Source: Deltaproteobacteria bacterium UBA6601 (lineage in GTDB: Bacteria > Myxococcota_A > UBA796 > UBA9615). Taken from it: a DNA stretch of 34,108 nucleotides. The notes under the pieces were generated by a model, which was given only the letters and a program-made list of their open reading frames with translations, searched no databases and had not been told where the DNA came from. The first letter of the stretch is position 1. Each line of letters begins with the position of its first letter. This document shows positions 1 to 7,302 of this stretch, piece after piece. The stretch spans positions 1 to 34,108 of the forward strand of contig DJIF01000099.1 in the NCBI GenBank assembly GCA_002433485.1. The letters are read 5' to 3'. Both the position numbers and the translations under genes were made by a program.

Positions 1-114
1 GACGACGACGACAGCAGCCCAGCCGGCGACGACGACAGCAGCCCAGCCGGCGACGACGACAGCAGCCCAGCCGCCGACGACGACGACAGCAGCCCAGGTG
101 ACGATGACGACAGC
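1..114 (+). repeat. Tandem Asp-rich coding repeats at left edge
   Basis: Four successive 24-27 bp units of (GAC)3-4 AGC AGC CCA GCC GGC type encode DDD(D)SSPAG. They start at base 1, so the array continues beyond the window. The period is a multiple of three and the frame is kept, so this is a protein linker and not CRISPR or other noncoding DNA. Confidence 0.9.
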
Positions 115-555
115 GTGGTCAATGCGTGCCTTCCTGATCCAACCTGTTCTCCCTGTACCTCAGACACCTTTGAAGGAGCCTCCTCGTTAGGCAACACCTG
201 CCAGACCGCAACCTGGGCAGATGGACTTGCCTTTGTCGGCGATTCTTCCATCACCATTTGCCCCGCTTGCGATCAGGATTGGTATGAGCGGCTGGTCTTA
301 GTGGGCAACATTTATGCGTTGACGCTCAGTTTTGATGATAGTGAGGGTGAGCTTCAGGCTGAGCTCTACGACACTCAGTTCCCGCCCAATCTGCTCGCCT
401 CTTCGGTGTCGATTGGTGCTGGCGAGGTGGCTCTGGCTTATACGACGACTGCTACCGACATCTACCGCCTTAAGGTCTTCATTCCCCCAGGGCTTGATTA
501 CAACGGCGCGGCCGGAAACCCCTACAGCATGCTGATTGTGGATGGGGCACCCTGA
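1..555 (+). CDS. Partial surface/secreted protein: Asp-Ser-Pro linker plus PPC-like domain (5' end missing)
   Basis: The reading frame is open from base 1, so the true start lies left of the window; the GTG at 115 only begins an internal stretch. The first 38 codons encode an acidic linker of (D)3-4-SSPAG units. This is followed by a globular domain of about 145 residues with three CxxC-like cysteine pairs (for example SPCTS, CPAC). Its pattern, DQDWYERLVLVGNIYAL followed by strands ending in YRLKVF and YSMLIV, resembles bacterial pre-peptidase C-terminal (PPC) domains, beta-sandwich modules of exported proteins. By analogy with other Asp4-Ser proteins here, the missing N-terminus is probably a lipoprotein signal. 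The specific role is unknown. The PPC call is by pattern only. Confidence 0.75.
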   Translation, partial: DDDDSSPAGDDDSSPAGDDDSSPAADDDDSSPGDDDDSVVNACLPDPTCSPCTSDTFEGASSLGNTCQTATWADGLAFVGDSSITICPACDQDWYERLVLVGNIYALTLSFDDSEGELQAELYDTQFPPNLLASSVSIGAGEVALAYTTTATDIYRLKVFIPPGLDYNGAAGNPYSMLIVDGAP

Positions 556-634
556 TCAGTCGGTGCGTTGTTGGCGGCTCAGGCTGAATTGAGCAGGCCG
601 TAGCTGGACGCTGTTTTAGTGGGTTGTTCGTGCC

Positions 635-2026
635 TTAGACCACCGAGCGCATGGCTGTCATTAACTCCTGGCGTAGCGAGTTCATGGTCGCTTTGGCGTG
701 GTCTGCGACTTTGGTGTCTTCGGACTCCATGGCCGACTTGGCCATTTGCAGTGCGTCGATGAGGTCCTTGGGGTTTGAATTGACGGTAAATCGCTTGGGT
801 ACGGGCACCACTTTCTTACCGGTCTTCTGAGCCTCTGCTTCACGCTCCTGCCTCTCAAAGGTGCCCGCGTTCTTTAGTGCTGCACCTTCTTCCAGGCCCA
901 TCGCCTTGACCGCTGAACGCTTGGCGTTTACAGCCCCGGCCCGGGCATTTGCTGCACCCCTCCAGCCCACATGGCCGCGGCCTTTCTTTTGTCCTCGTTT
1001 CTTCCAGCTGCCCCCATCAGCGGGTTTGTCGTGCTGACCGACCAGGCTGCGCTTAATGGCGTGTAGCGGGCTCCCCACGATGAGGCCGAGGTCCAGCTTG
1101 AGGAGTAGCTCCGCCGCATCTTCATCGCCGGCAGTGGCTGCGTCCAGCAGCTGCTCGGCGGTCATCCGGCGGTGCTTGCCTCGGGTTCCGACGGCGCTCT
1201 TCCAGAGGGCTTTCCCAGTGCGCCAGGCGTTGCGGAACATTTTGCCGATACCGATACCCAGCTTCATGGCGAGCCCGACCGCGGCGCCGACACCGGCAAA
1301 GGCAGCGCCGATCAGGGTGATGATCGAGGCGCACAGGCTCGCCAGGGCCACGCCGAACATGGTCAGGGCATCCCAGAAACCGCGTTCAACCTTCGCTGAT
1401 GCGTATACGGCGCTCTTGTGCGTCTTGGAGCCGCGCTTGTTGGGGTCTTTGCGCAGCTTGTTGGCGGTTGCATCAAAGGCCGTCCACTTGACCCACTTGT
1501 CCTTTACGGCGAGCGCGCCCAGGACTACCGAAACCACATCAAACAGGGCGCCAACGACACTCCAGGCCTGAACCCCCTTGACCGTAGCGGCCAGCGCGCC
1601 GTCCATTCCTTTGGCTTCAGGCCCATCGGCAAGGGTCACCCCGGCACTGTCCATCTTCAGCGCAGTCTTCATGTCGCTGCCGGCAGTCTTCAGACTCTTG
1701 ATGGTAGACGCGCTGCTGCCGACCACCGTACCCAGGGCCACCGCGTTTTCTGCCCGGTCGTCTTCCTTGAGGTTATCGAGCCGTCCTTTCTCAGCCGGCT
1801 CCTGAGCGGCTGGCTCCTGAGCCGCTTTGCCCTGCTTGGGGCCCCTGCGCTTGAGCTGCAGGCTCTTTTGATTCTTATTGGCGCTGGGCGAGTACTGCTG
1901 CATGCCCGCGCTGAAGCTCATGCCCTCTGCACCCTGGGCTCCCGACTGGCTGGCACTGCTGGTGCCTGCCTGGTTCAGAACTGCCGGGGCCGATTGAGAG
2001 CGTTGCTTGCGAGCAGAGCCAGGCAT
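635..2026 (-). CDS. Unrecognised 463-aa protein with disordered N-terminus and long hydrophobic segments
   Basis: I do not recognise a family. Residues 1-95 are low-complexity, rich in Q, S, A and K, with no signal peptide. Two hydrophobic stretches follow, about 154-174 and a long Gly/Ala/Ile-rich one at 219-262. They are separated and followed by strongly basic segments (K/R-rich at 176-204 and 265-288, then 341-370). The C-terminus is a charged helix-like segment. Two helical hairpin-like hydrophobic regions in an otherwise soluble basic protein without a signal are reminiscent of pore-forming or injected effector proteins, but this is inference from composition only. It converges with the preceding gene. 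Start ATG at 2026 has only a weak upstream purine stretch. Confidence 0.7.
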   Translation of the reverse strand: MPGSARKQRSQSAPAVLNQAGTSSASQSGAQGAEGMSFSAGMQQYSPSANKNQKSLQLKRRGPKQGKAAQEPAAQEPAEKGRLDNLKEDDRAENAVALGTVVGSSASTIKSLKTAGSDMKTALKMDSAGVTLADGPEAKGMDGALAATVKGVQAWSVVGALFDVVSVVLGALAVKDKWVKWTAFDATANKLRKDPNKRGSKTHKSAVYASAKVERGFWDALTMFGVALASLCASIITLIGAAFAGVGAAVGLAMKLGIGIGKMFRNAWRTGKALWKSAVGTRGKHRRMTAEQLLDAATAGDEDAAELLLKLDLGLIVGSPLHAIKRSLVGQHDKPADGGSWKKRGQKKGRGHVGWRGAANARAGAVNAKRSAVKAMGLEEGAALKNAGTFERQEREAEAQKTGKKVVPVPKRFTVNSNPKDLIDALQMAKSAMESEDTKVADHAKATMNSLRQELMTAMRSVV

Positions 2027-2333
2027 GAGGGAGCCTTAACGAGAAGAGGGAGATGGGTTCGCAGTTGTCAGTCCCGAAGTGAGCATAGGTGCCCCATTTC
2101 GAGTCTCTAAAATTGCACAGCGTGGAGGGTAGGAAAAGGGTTTGTTGAAGATGTGCTGCTGGCTGCTTAGTTGCTGAACCAAAGCGGCGGCATCTACGGT
2201 CTAAGTGTGAGGGTTGATTGGACCACCGTATTGCTCCGGCACTCTTAGCTGTCTTGCTTGCCTACCGCCAAACTTTGTTTCAGGCTTGCTGAATCAGTTG
2301 GTTAGCGCTGAACTCATTGCAATTGGGGGGGTG
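2027..2333. other. Divergent intergenic region, no gene seen
   Basis: About 307 bp between the divergent hydrophobic protein and a small lipoprotein. An in-frame extension of the lipoprotein frame back to 2214 exists, but it would put 40 residues ahead of its signal peptide, so I treat it as noncoding. I see no convincing promoter, hairpin or repeat. Promoters for both genes must lie here. Confidence 0.5.
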
Positions 2334-2786
2334 ATGCACAGCGGTCGACTGCTCTGTTATCTGGCTCTCGGTGGTCTGTTGCCGCTGTGCTCTTGTGCCG
2401 CCGTCGATGGTGCCGCTGCTGAAGCTGGGCAGCAAGAGCTTCATTTCGAGCTCTTAGGTAGCTGGTTCTATAGTGGCGCAACCGCGGCGCTCAGCAACAC
2501 CCTTGAGATCTCTGCTGACGAGCTGCTGGAGATCGGTGACTACATGGGCAGTGGCTGGGTGGCTCAGATGGACATTCTGTCTTGGGACAATGAGGCCGAT
2601 CAGCTGGGTCTGGAGCTGGTTGAGGTAGAGGGGCAATTCTATCCCCATCGCGTCGGTGATCTTCTCTACTTGAGTTGGCGCCTGGAAGAGGACTCTATGC
2701 GGCTCTACACCTCTACAGTCGACTTTTTGCTGCCGGAGGGAGGGACCGAAGGCGATGAGTTCATGCTCTATTCACCGGTGCGGTGA
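2334..2786 (+). CDS. Small lipoprotein, possibly lipocalin-like
   Basis: A 150-residue protein. The start at ATG 2334 was chosen because it directly opens a lipoprotein signal (HSGRLLCYLALGGLLPLCSC) with lipobox LCSC at Cys21, and a G-run precedes it. The mature part is rich in short beta-strand patterns: LGSWFYSG near the start, WVAQMDILSWD in the middle, then GDLLYLSWRLEEDSMRLYTS. A GxW motif followed by alternating strands is typical of lipocalin-like barrels, but the resemblance is weak. The anchoring side (inner or outer membrane) is unknown. It converges with the CPBP protease gene downstream. Confidence 0.65.
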   Translation: MHSGRLLCYLALGGLLPLCSCAAVDGAAAEAGQQELHFELLGSWFYSGATAALSNTLEISADELLEIGDYMGSGWVAQMDILSWDNEADQLGLELVEVEGQFYPHRVGDLLYLSWRLEEDSMRLYTSTVDFLLPEGGTEGDEFMLYSPVR

Positions 2787-2858
2787 GGCTTCGCTGCAGC
2801 TGGCCTGTCAGCCCTGATTGTTGAGTAGCGGCAGCTTAGCCCGCTGACCAGAACCCGG

Positions 2859-3545
2859 CTATCCGGTTGCTACCATGAACATGGTCAAGAAAGGTTCGCC
2901 GAGGAACAGCGCCAGCCCATGGGCCACGATGACTGGGGTGAGGCTGCGTCGGCCCCAGAGAAAGAAGCCAGCCATGATCAGGCCAATCACCATCCCTACA
3001 ATGAACCCGGCCAGGCTTAGGGTCCAGATGGAGTGGTACAGGGCGAAAATGGCGCTTGAGATCAAGGCTTGCCGCCATGGACCGACTTGGGCTTTGTCCA
3101 GGTAGTTCATGACAAAGCCGCGGGTAACCAGGTCTTCGCAGGCGGCGATGATGAGTCCACCTACCGCAGTTGCAAGCCGAAGAATGCTGAGCTCAAAGGG
3201 GTCGGCGCTGGAGTCGATCTGGTGGATGTAGCCCATCACATTGAAGGCCGCCCACAAGACCCCAAAGACGACCGCGCCGAACACCGCAGAGCGGCGGGTC
3301 GGGCTCCGCCAGCCCAGGTCATCGAGGGTCCAGCCCAGGCGCCTTACCCAGCGCACTGTCCCCACCGCAAAGGCGACAAAGACGAGCGTGAACAGGGCAA
3401 CGATCAGAGCAGTTCCTGAGCGAATGCCAAGTTCAGCTCTCGCGTAAGATGTGATGGGGCCGAAAATTGGTCCGGCAATCAGCACCAGCAAGCCGGTCAA
3501 GGCGCCGAGAACTAGCCATGGGCGCGGCGCTTCGCTGCTGTTCAT
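2859..3545 (-). CDS. CPBP-family intramembrane metalloprotease
   Basis: A 228-residue polytopic membrane protein with the CPBP (CAAX protease/bacteriocin-processing, 'Abi') signature. Motif 1 is present as E137-D-x-x-x-R142 (ED in place of the usual EE), motif 2 as F167-x-x-x-H171, and motif 3 as H209 in VIVAHGLALF. Hydrophobic segments lie at about 9-30, 44-64, 86-104, 121-136, 159-170, 178-197 and 203-226. Family members cleave prenylated or peptide substrates inside the membrane, or act in bacteriocin immunity; the substrate here cannot be told. A strong AGGAGGT ribosome site sits 4 bases before ATG 3545. It diverges from the exported protein at 3767. Confidence 0.85.
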   Translation of the reverse strand: MNSSEAPRPWLVLGALTGLLVLIAGPIFGPITSYARAELGIRSGTALIVALFTLVFVAFAVGTVRWVRRLGWTLDDLGWRSPTRRSAVFGAVVFGVLWAAFNVMGYIHQIDSSADPFELSILRLATAVGGLIIAACEDLVTRGFVMNYLDKAQVGPWRQALISSAIFALYHSIWTLSLAGFIVGMVIGLIMAGFFLWGRRSLTPVIVAHGLALFLGEPFLTMFMVATG

Positions 3546-3609
3546 AGGACCTCCTACTGCCCTGCTCGGGCGTGCTCTTTGTGATGATACATAGTGATGC
3601 TGCTGTATT

Positions 3610-3660
3610 TGTCCGTTTACAGGCAGTTGGCACGTGTCCGTTTACAGGCAGTTGGCACGT
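3610..3660 (+). repeat. Perfect 25-bp tandem duplication in divergent intergenic region
   Basis: A 25-bp unit beginning GTCCGTTTACAGGCAGTTGG is repeated twice with no mismatch (3611-3635 and 3636-3660). It lies between the CPBP protease gene and the exported protein gene, in the stretch that should hold their promoters. The identity of the two copies suggests a recent duplication or a tandem operator. Confidence 0.85.
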
Positions 3661-3766
3661 TTTGCGGGCGGGGGTAGTCGGTATTTGTTGGAGTGCCTTG
3701 TTAGGCTTGCTCCGGCTGTCTGCTTGTGCCCACAAACGGGGTGCCGGGGGAATCAGGAGTAGGGTT

Positions 3767-4741
3767 GTGGAACTTAATCTGGAGCGAGGACTGTTGCTGT
3801 TGAGATGCTTCTCTGTGGCCGTTATTTCTCTCTGGATTGGCGTTGGCGTTGCCCTGGCGGCGCCGGCTGAGCGGGTAGTGCAGCAACAACCCGAAGTTTC
3901 GCTGGCTCAAGCAGCTGCTGTGGATCCGGTGCTCGCCGAGCTCGAGGCTGAGGTGCGCCGCTATTACCGCGGCATCGGGGCCGAGCCTGATGCGACCGAA
4001 CTGGTTGCCGGTGTGCGGGCTGCCTCGGCACTGTTGCTCGATAATGTGTCTTTGGTGGCGTTATCTGTAGCCATTGATCGGGCCATCGCCGCGCCCGATC
4101 GCGGCGCTTCAGGATCCTTTGAAATGGTCATTGCCCAGTATCTTCGCCCAGCTGTTGGTGATGCTTCCGTTGTTGATGAGCAAGGCCGTAAGCTCTGGCG
4201 CACCCAGCGGGTGGGCACCGGTCTGATGATTTCTGCTTTTGTGATGCAGGGTTTCAGCTTTAGCGCCACCATCTTTACCGCGGTCGGTGCAACGGGGCTG
4301 AACGAAGGTCCAGCAGGCCCAGGGCTGTGGATTGTGCAGGCCGCTACCATTCCCTTTGCACCTGTCGGTGTTACCGGTTTCGCGCTGCGCTTCGGCAGCA
4401 AGAGTCGAGCGGAGCGCGTGCGCTGGACCGGTGTCGGCCTGTTTCAGGCAGCGGCCTACTCCGGCCTGTTGGGCAGCTTCAGCATGGCTGCGGCGTTTTC
4501 TCCGAGCACCGGAGAGGAGGGGCTGGTTCTGCTTCCGGGGATCTTCAGCCACATGACTGCCGCGGTAGCCTTTGCCATCTCAGGCGGTATCTGCCTGGGA
4601 GTCGCCGGGTCCCTGGAGGCATCCCCGAGCTACTCTAACCAAGGACAGCAGCTTGGCACCAGAGGCTCTAAGGCGTTGGCAGTGCCGACTCTGGCCCTTG
4701 GCGCTCAGAGCTTCTTGGTGGGCCTCTCCGGAGTTTTCTGA
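3767..4741 (+). CDS. Exported membrane protein of unknown function
   Basis: A 324-residue protein started at GTG 3767, where AGGAGT lies 7 bases upstream. The frame is open further back, but no better ribosome site is seen. Residues 8-34 form a signal peptide ending near ALA-AP. A polar helical region of about 110 residues follows (EVRRYYRGIGAEPDATELVAG), then four or five hydrophobic, Gly/Ala-rich segments (TGLMISAFVMQGFSFSATIF; LWIVQAATIPFAPVGVTGFA; VGLFQAAAYSGLLGSFSMA; MTAAVAFAISGGICLGVAG; a short terminal one). No known domain or catalytic motif is visible. Its neighbours, a protease and a rhodanese, do not clarify its role. Confidence 0.65.
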   Translation: MELNLERGLLLLRCFSVAVISLWIGVGVALAAPAERVVQQQPEVSLAQAAAVDPVLAELEAEVRRYYRGIGAEPDATELVAGVRAASALLLDNVSLVALSVAIDRAIAAPDRGASGSFEMVIAQYLRPAVGDASVVDEQGRKLWRTQRVGTGLMISAFVMQGFSFSATIFTAVGATGLNEGPAGPGLWIVQAATIPFAPVGVTGFALRFGSKSRAERVRWTGVGLFQAAAYSGLLGSFSMAAAFSPSTGEEGLVLLPGIFSHMTAAVAFAISGGICLGVAGSLEASPSYSNQGQQLGTRGSKALAVPTLALGAQSFLVGLSGVF

Positions 4742-4888
4742 CCGCTTCTGGATAGCTCTGGATGGGGACCAGAAAAACTTCTGGGTTGAGCCTGACCGAG
4801 CGAGAAAATTTTCGCTAGTGTTGCCGATCTCAACATGGAAAAACCGTGCAGAGCACAGTGAGTTCTGCATAGAAAACAGGAGAATGAG

Positions 4889-5284
4889 ATGGCCAGTACC
4901 TTCACCGAAGCCGTACAGAATTCCCAGCAGGGAATCCCATTGCTCAGCCCTGCTGAGGCCAACGACGCGCTGGCAGCGGATGCCAACACGCTGCTGCTCG
5001 ATGTTCGCGATTCCGATGACCTGAACCTGACCGGGATCATCAAGGGCACCGAGAATGTCTCTATGGGCACCCTTTATTTTAAAGCCGATCACAGCATGCC
5101 TGCTGAGTATCAAGCGCCCTGCTTGGCCGATAAAGATCGACCCATCATTACCACCTGCACCTTGGGGCTGGTCGCCTCTATTGCGGCCAAGACGCTCAAG
5201 GACTACGGATTCACCAATGTGAAGATTCTTGAAGGTGGCAATGTTGCCTGGAAAGAGGCGGGACTGCCGCTCGAAGAGGCCTGA
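4889..5284 (+). CDS. Single-domain rhodanese-like protein
   Basis: A 131-residue cytoplasmic rhodanese domain. The CH2A-type strand LLLDVRD (D38-V-R40) and the active-site loop TTC90TLGLVAS are present, followed by the usual helix and the GGNVAWKEAGLPLE ending. Cys90 would carry the persulfide, so sulfur transfer or sulfide/cyanide detoxification is expected. The loop lacks the CxxGxR pattern of classical thiosulfate transferases, so its substrate is open. AGGAGA lies 5 bases before ATG 4889. A perfect GAAAATTTTC palindrome lies about 75 bases upstream. Confidence 0.85.
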   Translation: MASTFTEAVQNSQQGIPLLSPAEANDALAADANTLLLDVRDSDDLNLTGIIKGTENVSMGTLYFKADHSMPAEYQAPCLADKDRPIITTCTLGLVASIAAKTLKDYGFTNVKILEGGNVAWKEAGLPLEEA

Positions 5285-5308
5285 CCGAGCCAGCTTATGC
5301 TGAGCTGT

Positions 5309-5356
5309 GAGGCGGTGTTGGCGGTGGCCGCCTAAGGTGGTCACCCCAACCGCCTC
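5309..5356. terminator. Nested inverted repeat between convergent genes, probable bidirectional terminator
   Basis: The left arm GAGGCGGTGTTGG (5309-5321) pairs with the right arm CCAACCGCCTC (5346-5356), apart from a two-base bulge. A second hairpin, GGCGG-TGG-CCGCC, lies inside at 5320-5332. It sits exactly between the rhodanese and SUI1 stop codons. No T-tract follows, so it may act as a barrier hairpin and not as a standard intrinsic terminator. Confidence 0.45.
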
Positions 5357-5394
5357 TCGGCTTTAGCTGCAGCCATCGGTGAGGTCGTTCAGGC

Positions 5395-5823
5395 CTAGCC
5401 TTGCGTTACGGTTCGTGCACCCTGCTTAAGCAGCCACAATTCCAGCCGCTGTCGTTGGTCGCCCTGAACCACAATGTCGGTCCCCTCCAGGCTTGCCCCA
5501 CAGCCTATCTGTTTGCGGATCCGTAGGGCCAGGGATGACAGGTCATCTTGTTCAGAAAGACCTCTGGGGCTGAGTAGGGTCGCTACTCGCCCGCCTCGCC
5601 CTTTCTTCGATATGCGCACGATCCAGCGTTGCGCCCGCACCACCACATCAAGGGAAGCAGTACGCTCCTTGTTCGGCTCCTTTATTGGCTCGGCTGACGC
5701 ATCGGAGCTGAGGGTAAAGCCCTGCGCCAGCAACAGCTCGGCCAGGGGTCCGCTGTTGTTTTGAGCCGGGCCGTTGGGCTGGCTTGTTGGTTGGCGGCGT
5801 TGCTTGCCCTTGGCTTTGCCCAT
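5395..5823 (-). CDS. yciH: SUI1/eIF1-family translation factor (YciH-like)
   Basis: A 142-residue protein. The N-terminal 60 residues are basic and low-complexity (GKAKGKQRRQ). The C-terminal 80 residues match the SUI1 fold: the strand VVRAQRWIVRISKKGRGGRVATLL, the helix LSSLALRIRKQIGCGASLEG, then TDIVVQGDQRQRLELWLLKQGA. In bacteria this eIF1 homologue binds the 30S subunit and is thought to influence initiation fidelity, but it is not essential. Length and layout agree with YciH plus a longer tail. It lies 65 bases downstream of the thioredoxin-fold lipoprotein on the same strand, so co-transcription is possible. Confidence 0.85.
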   Translation of the reverse strand: MGKAKGKQRRQPTSQPNGPAQNNSGPLAELLLAQGFTLSSDASAEPIKEPNKERTASLDVVVRAQRWIVRISKKGRGGRVATLLSPRGLSEQDDLSSLALRIRKQIGCGASLEGTDIVVQGDQRQRLELWLLKQGARTVTQG

Positions 5824-5888
5824 GGATTTGTCCGTCGTCCCGCTCTTACCGGTGCTGCCCCTGGCGAACGTGGGCCAGCTCCCCGGGT

Positions 5889-6650
5889 TCAGAATGAATT
5901 GACCAGGTGCCGCAGACCCGGTTGTGGTCCCTGCCCCCAGATGGTCAGCGTCATGTCGGGCTCCACTACGCTGATGTGCGGCATGGCGGTGACATCAAGG
6001 TAGCCCTGTAGCTGTAGTTCGGTGTCTGCCAGCACCGGAATGTGTTCGTTTGGCCATTCATCATCCCAGTCCGAGGCGTCTTGTTGGCTCACAGGAGTGC
6101 CTTGAGAGAACAGCACGGTCAACCAGTACAGTTCGCCAGAGTTGACCTTTTCTCGTAGCGCGACAAAGTCATCGTTCCACCAGCCCAGCTCATCGAGTTC
6201 GCTGGTGTCGCCGTCGGAGAGCCAGGCAGCCAGAGATTTGCAGGGGTCGCAGAACCAGGTGCCCAGATCGAGGACGATGGGCACACCCTGACCAGCGAAG
6301 TCATAGAGGTCAACTTCATCGCCGAACTGGTCTAAGGCGCGGAAGCGCGGTACCAGCAGGCCCTCGCTTGTTTCCTGGTCCCAGCCGGGGTCGGCAATGG
6401 AGTCTTTGTTGATGTTGTAGGGCCAGCCTCCAGCGTAGATCAGGCTTGCCGGATCCAGGGCGTCAGTTCCAGCATGACGCTCCTGAGAGTCGGTATAGCC
6501 ATCTGCGTCGGTATCCGCGAGCGTTGGGTCGGTCCCTAATTCAGCTTCGATGACATCGGTCAATCCATCGCCGTCGGAGTCCAGGTCGGGGTCTGTGCTG
6601 CAGGCCGCGAGCGCGAGCATACTGCAGAGCGTCAGAAGGCTGCGAGGCAT
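5889..6650 (-). CDS. Thioredoxin-fold lipoprotein with calcium-type DxDxDG repeats
   Basis: A 253-residue lipoprotein. The signal ends in LALAAC with Cys17. Residues 21-62 hold two thrombospondin type-3-like calcium loops, DSDGDGLTD and DTDADGYTD, probably a rigid spacer. Residues 100-250 form an AhpC/TSA-type thioredoxin domain with the redox pair W-F-C134-D-P-C137 after VPIVLDLGTW, and the cis-proline region TAMPHISVV near the end. It is likely a periplasmic thiol oxidoreductase anchored to a membrane; the partner is unknown. GAGGAG lies 6 bases before ATG 6650. The SUI1 gene follows on the same strand. Confidence 0.85.
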   Translation of the reverse strand: MPRSLLTLCSMLALAACSTDPDLDSDGDGLTDVIEAELGTDPTLADTDADGYTDSQERHAGTDALDPASLIYAGGWPYNINKDSIADPGWDQETSEGLLVPRFRALDQFGDEVDLYDFAGQGVPIVLDLGTWFCDPCKSLAAWLSDGDTSELDELGWWNDDFVALREKVNSGELYWLTVLFSQGTPVSQQDASDWDDEWPNEHIPVLADTELQLQGYLDVTAMPHISVVEPDMTLTIWGQGPQPGLRHLVNSF

Positions 6651-6759
6651 CGGGAGCTCCTCAGTTTCGGTCGCATTGGAGATGTAGTTGGGCCTTTTGT
6701 CTCATCCTAGCCTTACGGCGGTAGCGGTAGGCAAGGGAAATGGGCTCAGCCGGCGGTCT

Positions 6760-7224
6760 TTAGTGGCGCCGTAGGGCCTTGCGCAGGGAGCGTAGCCTGC
6801 GGCGCAAGCGGGTGCGCCGGGATGGGCCGGGAGTCGGTTCTTGCCGATCGACCGGCGGTTTCGGGTCGGGGGTTCTGTGAGCTTTGACCTGGGGCTCTTC
6901 CAGGGGTTGGTTGGCGAAGCTTTCTACCGGCCCATCGGCCCAGGCCGCGAATCCGCCGCTCATGGAGTAGACCTCGGTAAAGCCTTCGTCCAGGAAGAAT
7001 GCGGCCCCGCCCAGGCTCGAGTGGCCATGGTAGCAATAGACCACCGTGGTGCGGTCCTTGGCGGCAGTGGCGACAAAATCCTGCACGTTGTGATCACCGA
7101 CGTTTAATGCACCGGGAATATGGCCGGCGCGCCATGAACTGGGGTCACGAACGTCAACGAAAATGGCTTCGTTGGCTTCCAGCAGTGCGAGGGCCTGCTC
7201 GACGGCAAGCTCGGGAACCTTCAT
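6760..7224 (-). CDS. GlpE-type rhodanese with basic C-terminal tail
   Basis: A 154-residue protein. Residues 1-100 are a GlpE-like sulfurtransferase domain: FVDVRDPSSWRAGHIPGALN, then the active-site loop C64-Y-H-G-H-S-S as in thiosulfate-using GlpE (CYHGxSS), then GGFAAWA. Cys64 is the expected persulfide carrier. The last 45 residues are unusual for the family, being proline-rich and then strongly arginine-rich (SRRTRLRRRLRSLRKALRRH), suggesting nucleic-acid or membrane contact. It is the second single-domain rhodanese in 2.5 kb. No strong ribosome site precedes ATG 7224. Confidence 0.87.
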   Translation of the reverse strand: MKVPELAVEQALALLEANEAIFVDVRDPSSWRAGHIPGALNVGDHNVQDFVATAAKDRTTVVYCYHGHSSLGGAAFFLDEGFTEVYSMSGGFAAWADGPVESFANQPLEEPQVKAHRTPDPKPPVDRQEPTPGPSRRTRLRRRLRSLRKALRRH

Positions 7225-7302
7225 GGGCCCATCATGGCACGGTCTGGAGGCTCTGCCACCGTCCTCATCCAGGTCGGTCCCTCTCCGAGGCTTTAAGCTC
7301 TG

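Noticed and set aside
1..114. CRISPR-like or satellite array at the window ends
   Set aside because: Units are in frame, have no unique spacers, and encode Asp-Ser linkers.
1418..2110. Plus-strand open frame opposite the hydrophobic protein
   Set aside because: The minus-strand frame is longer and has coherent hydrophobic and basic domains; the plus-strand product has none.
4580..5344. Minus-strand open frame of about 250 codons across the exported protein and rhodanese genes
   Set aside because: It spans two well-supported plus-strand genes and their spacer, with no signal, motif or ribosome site.
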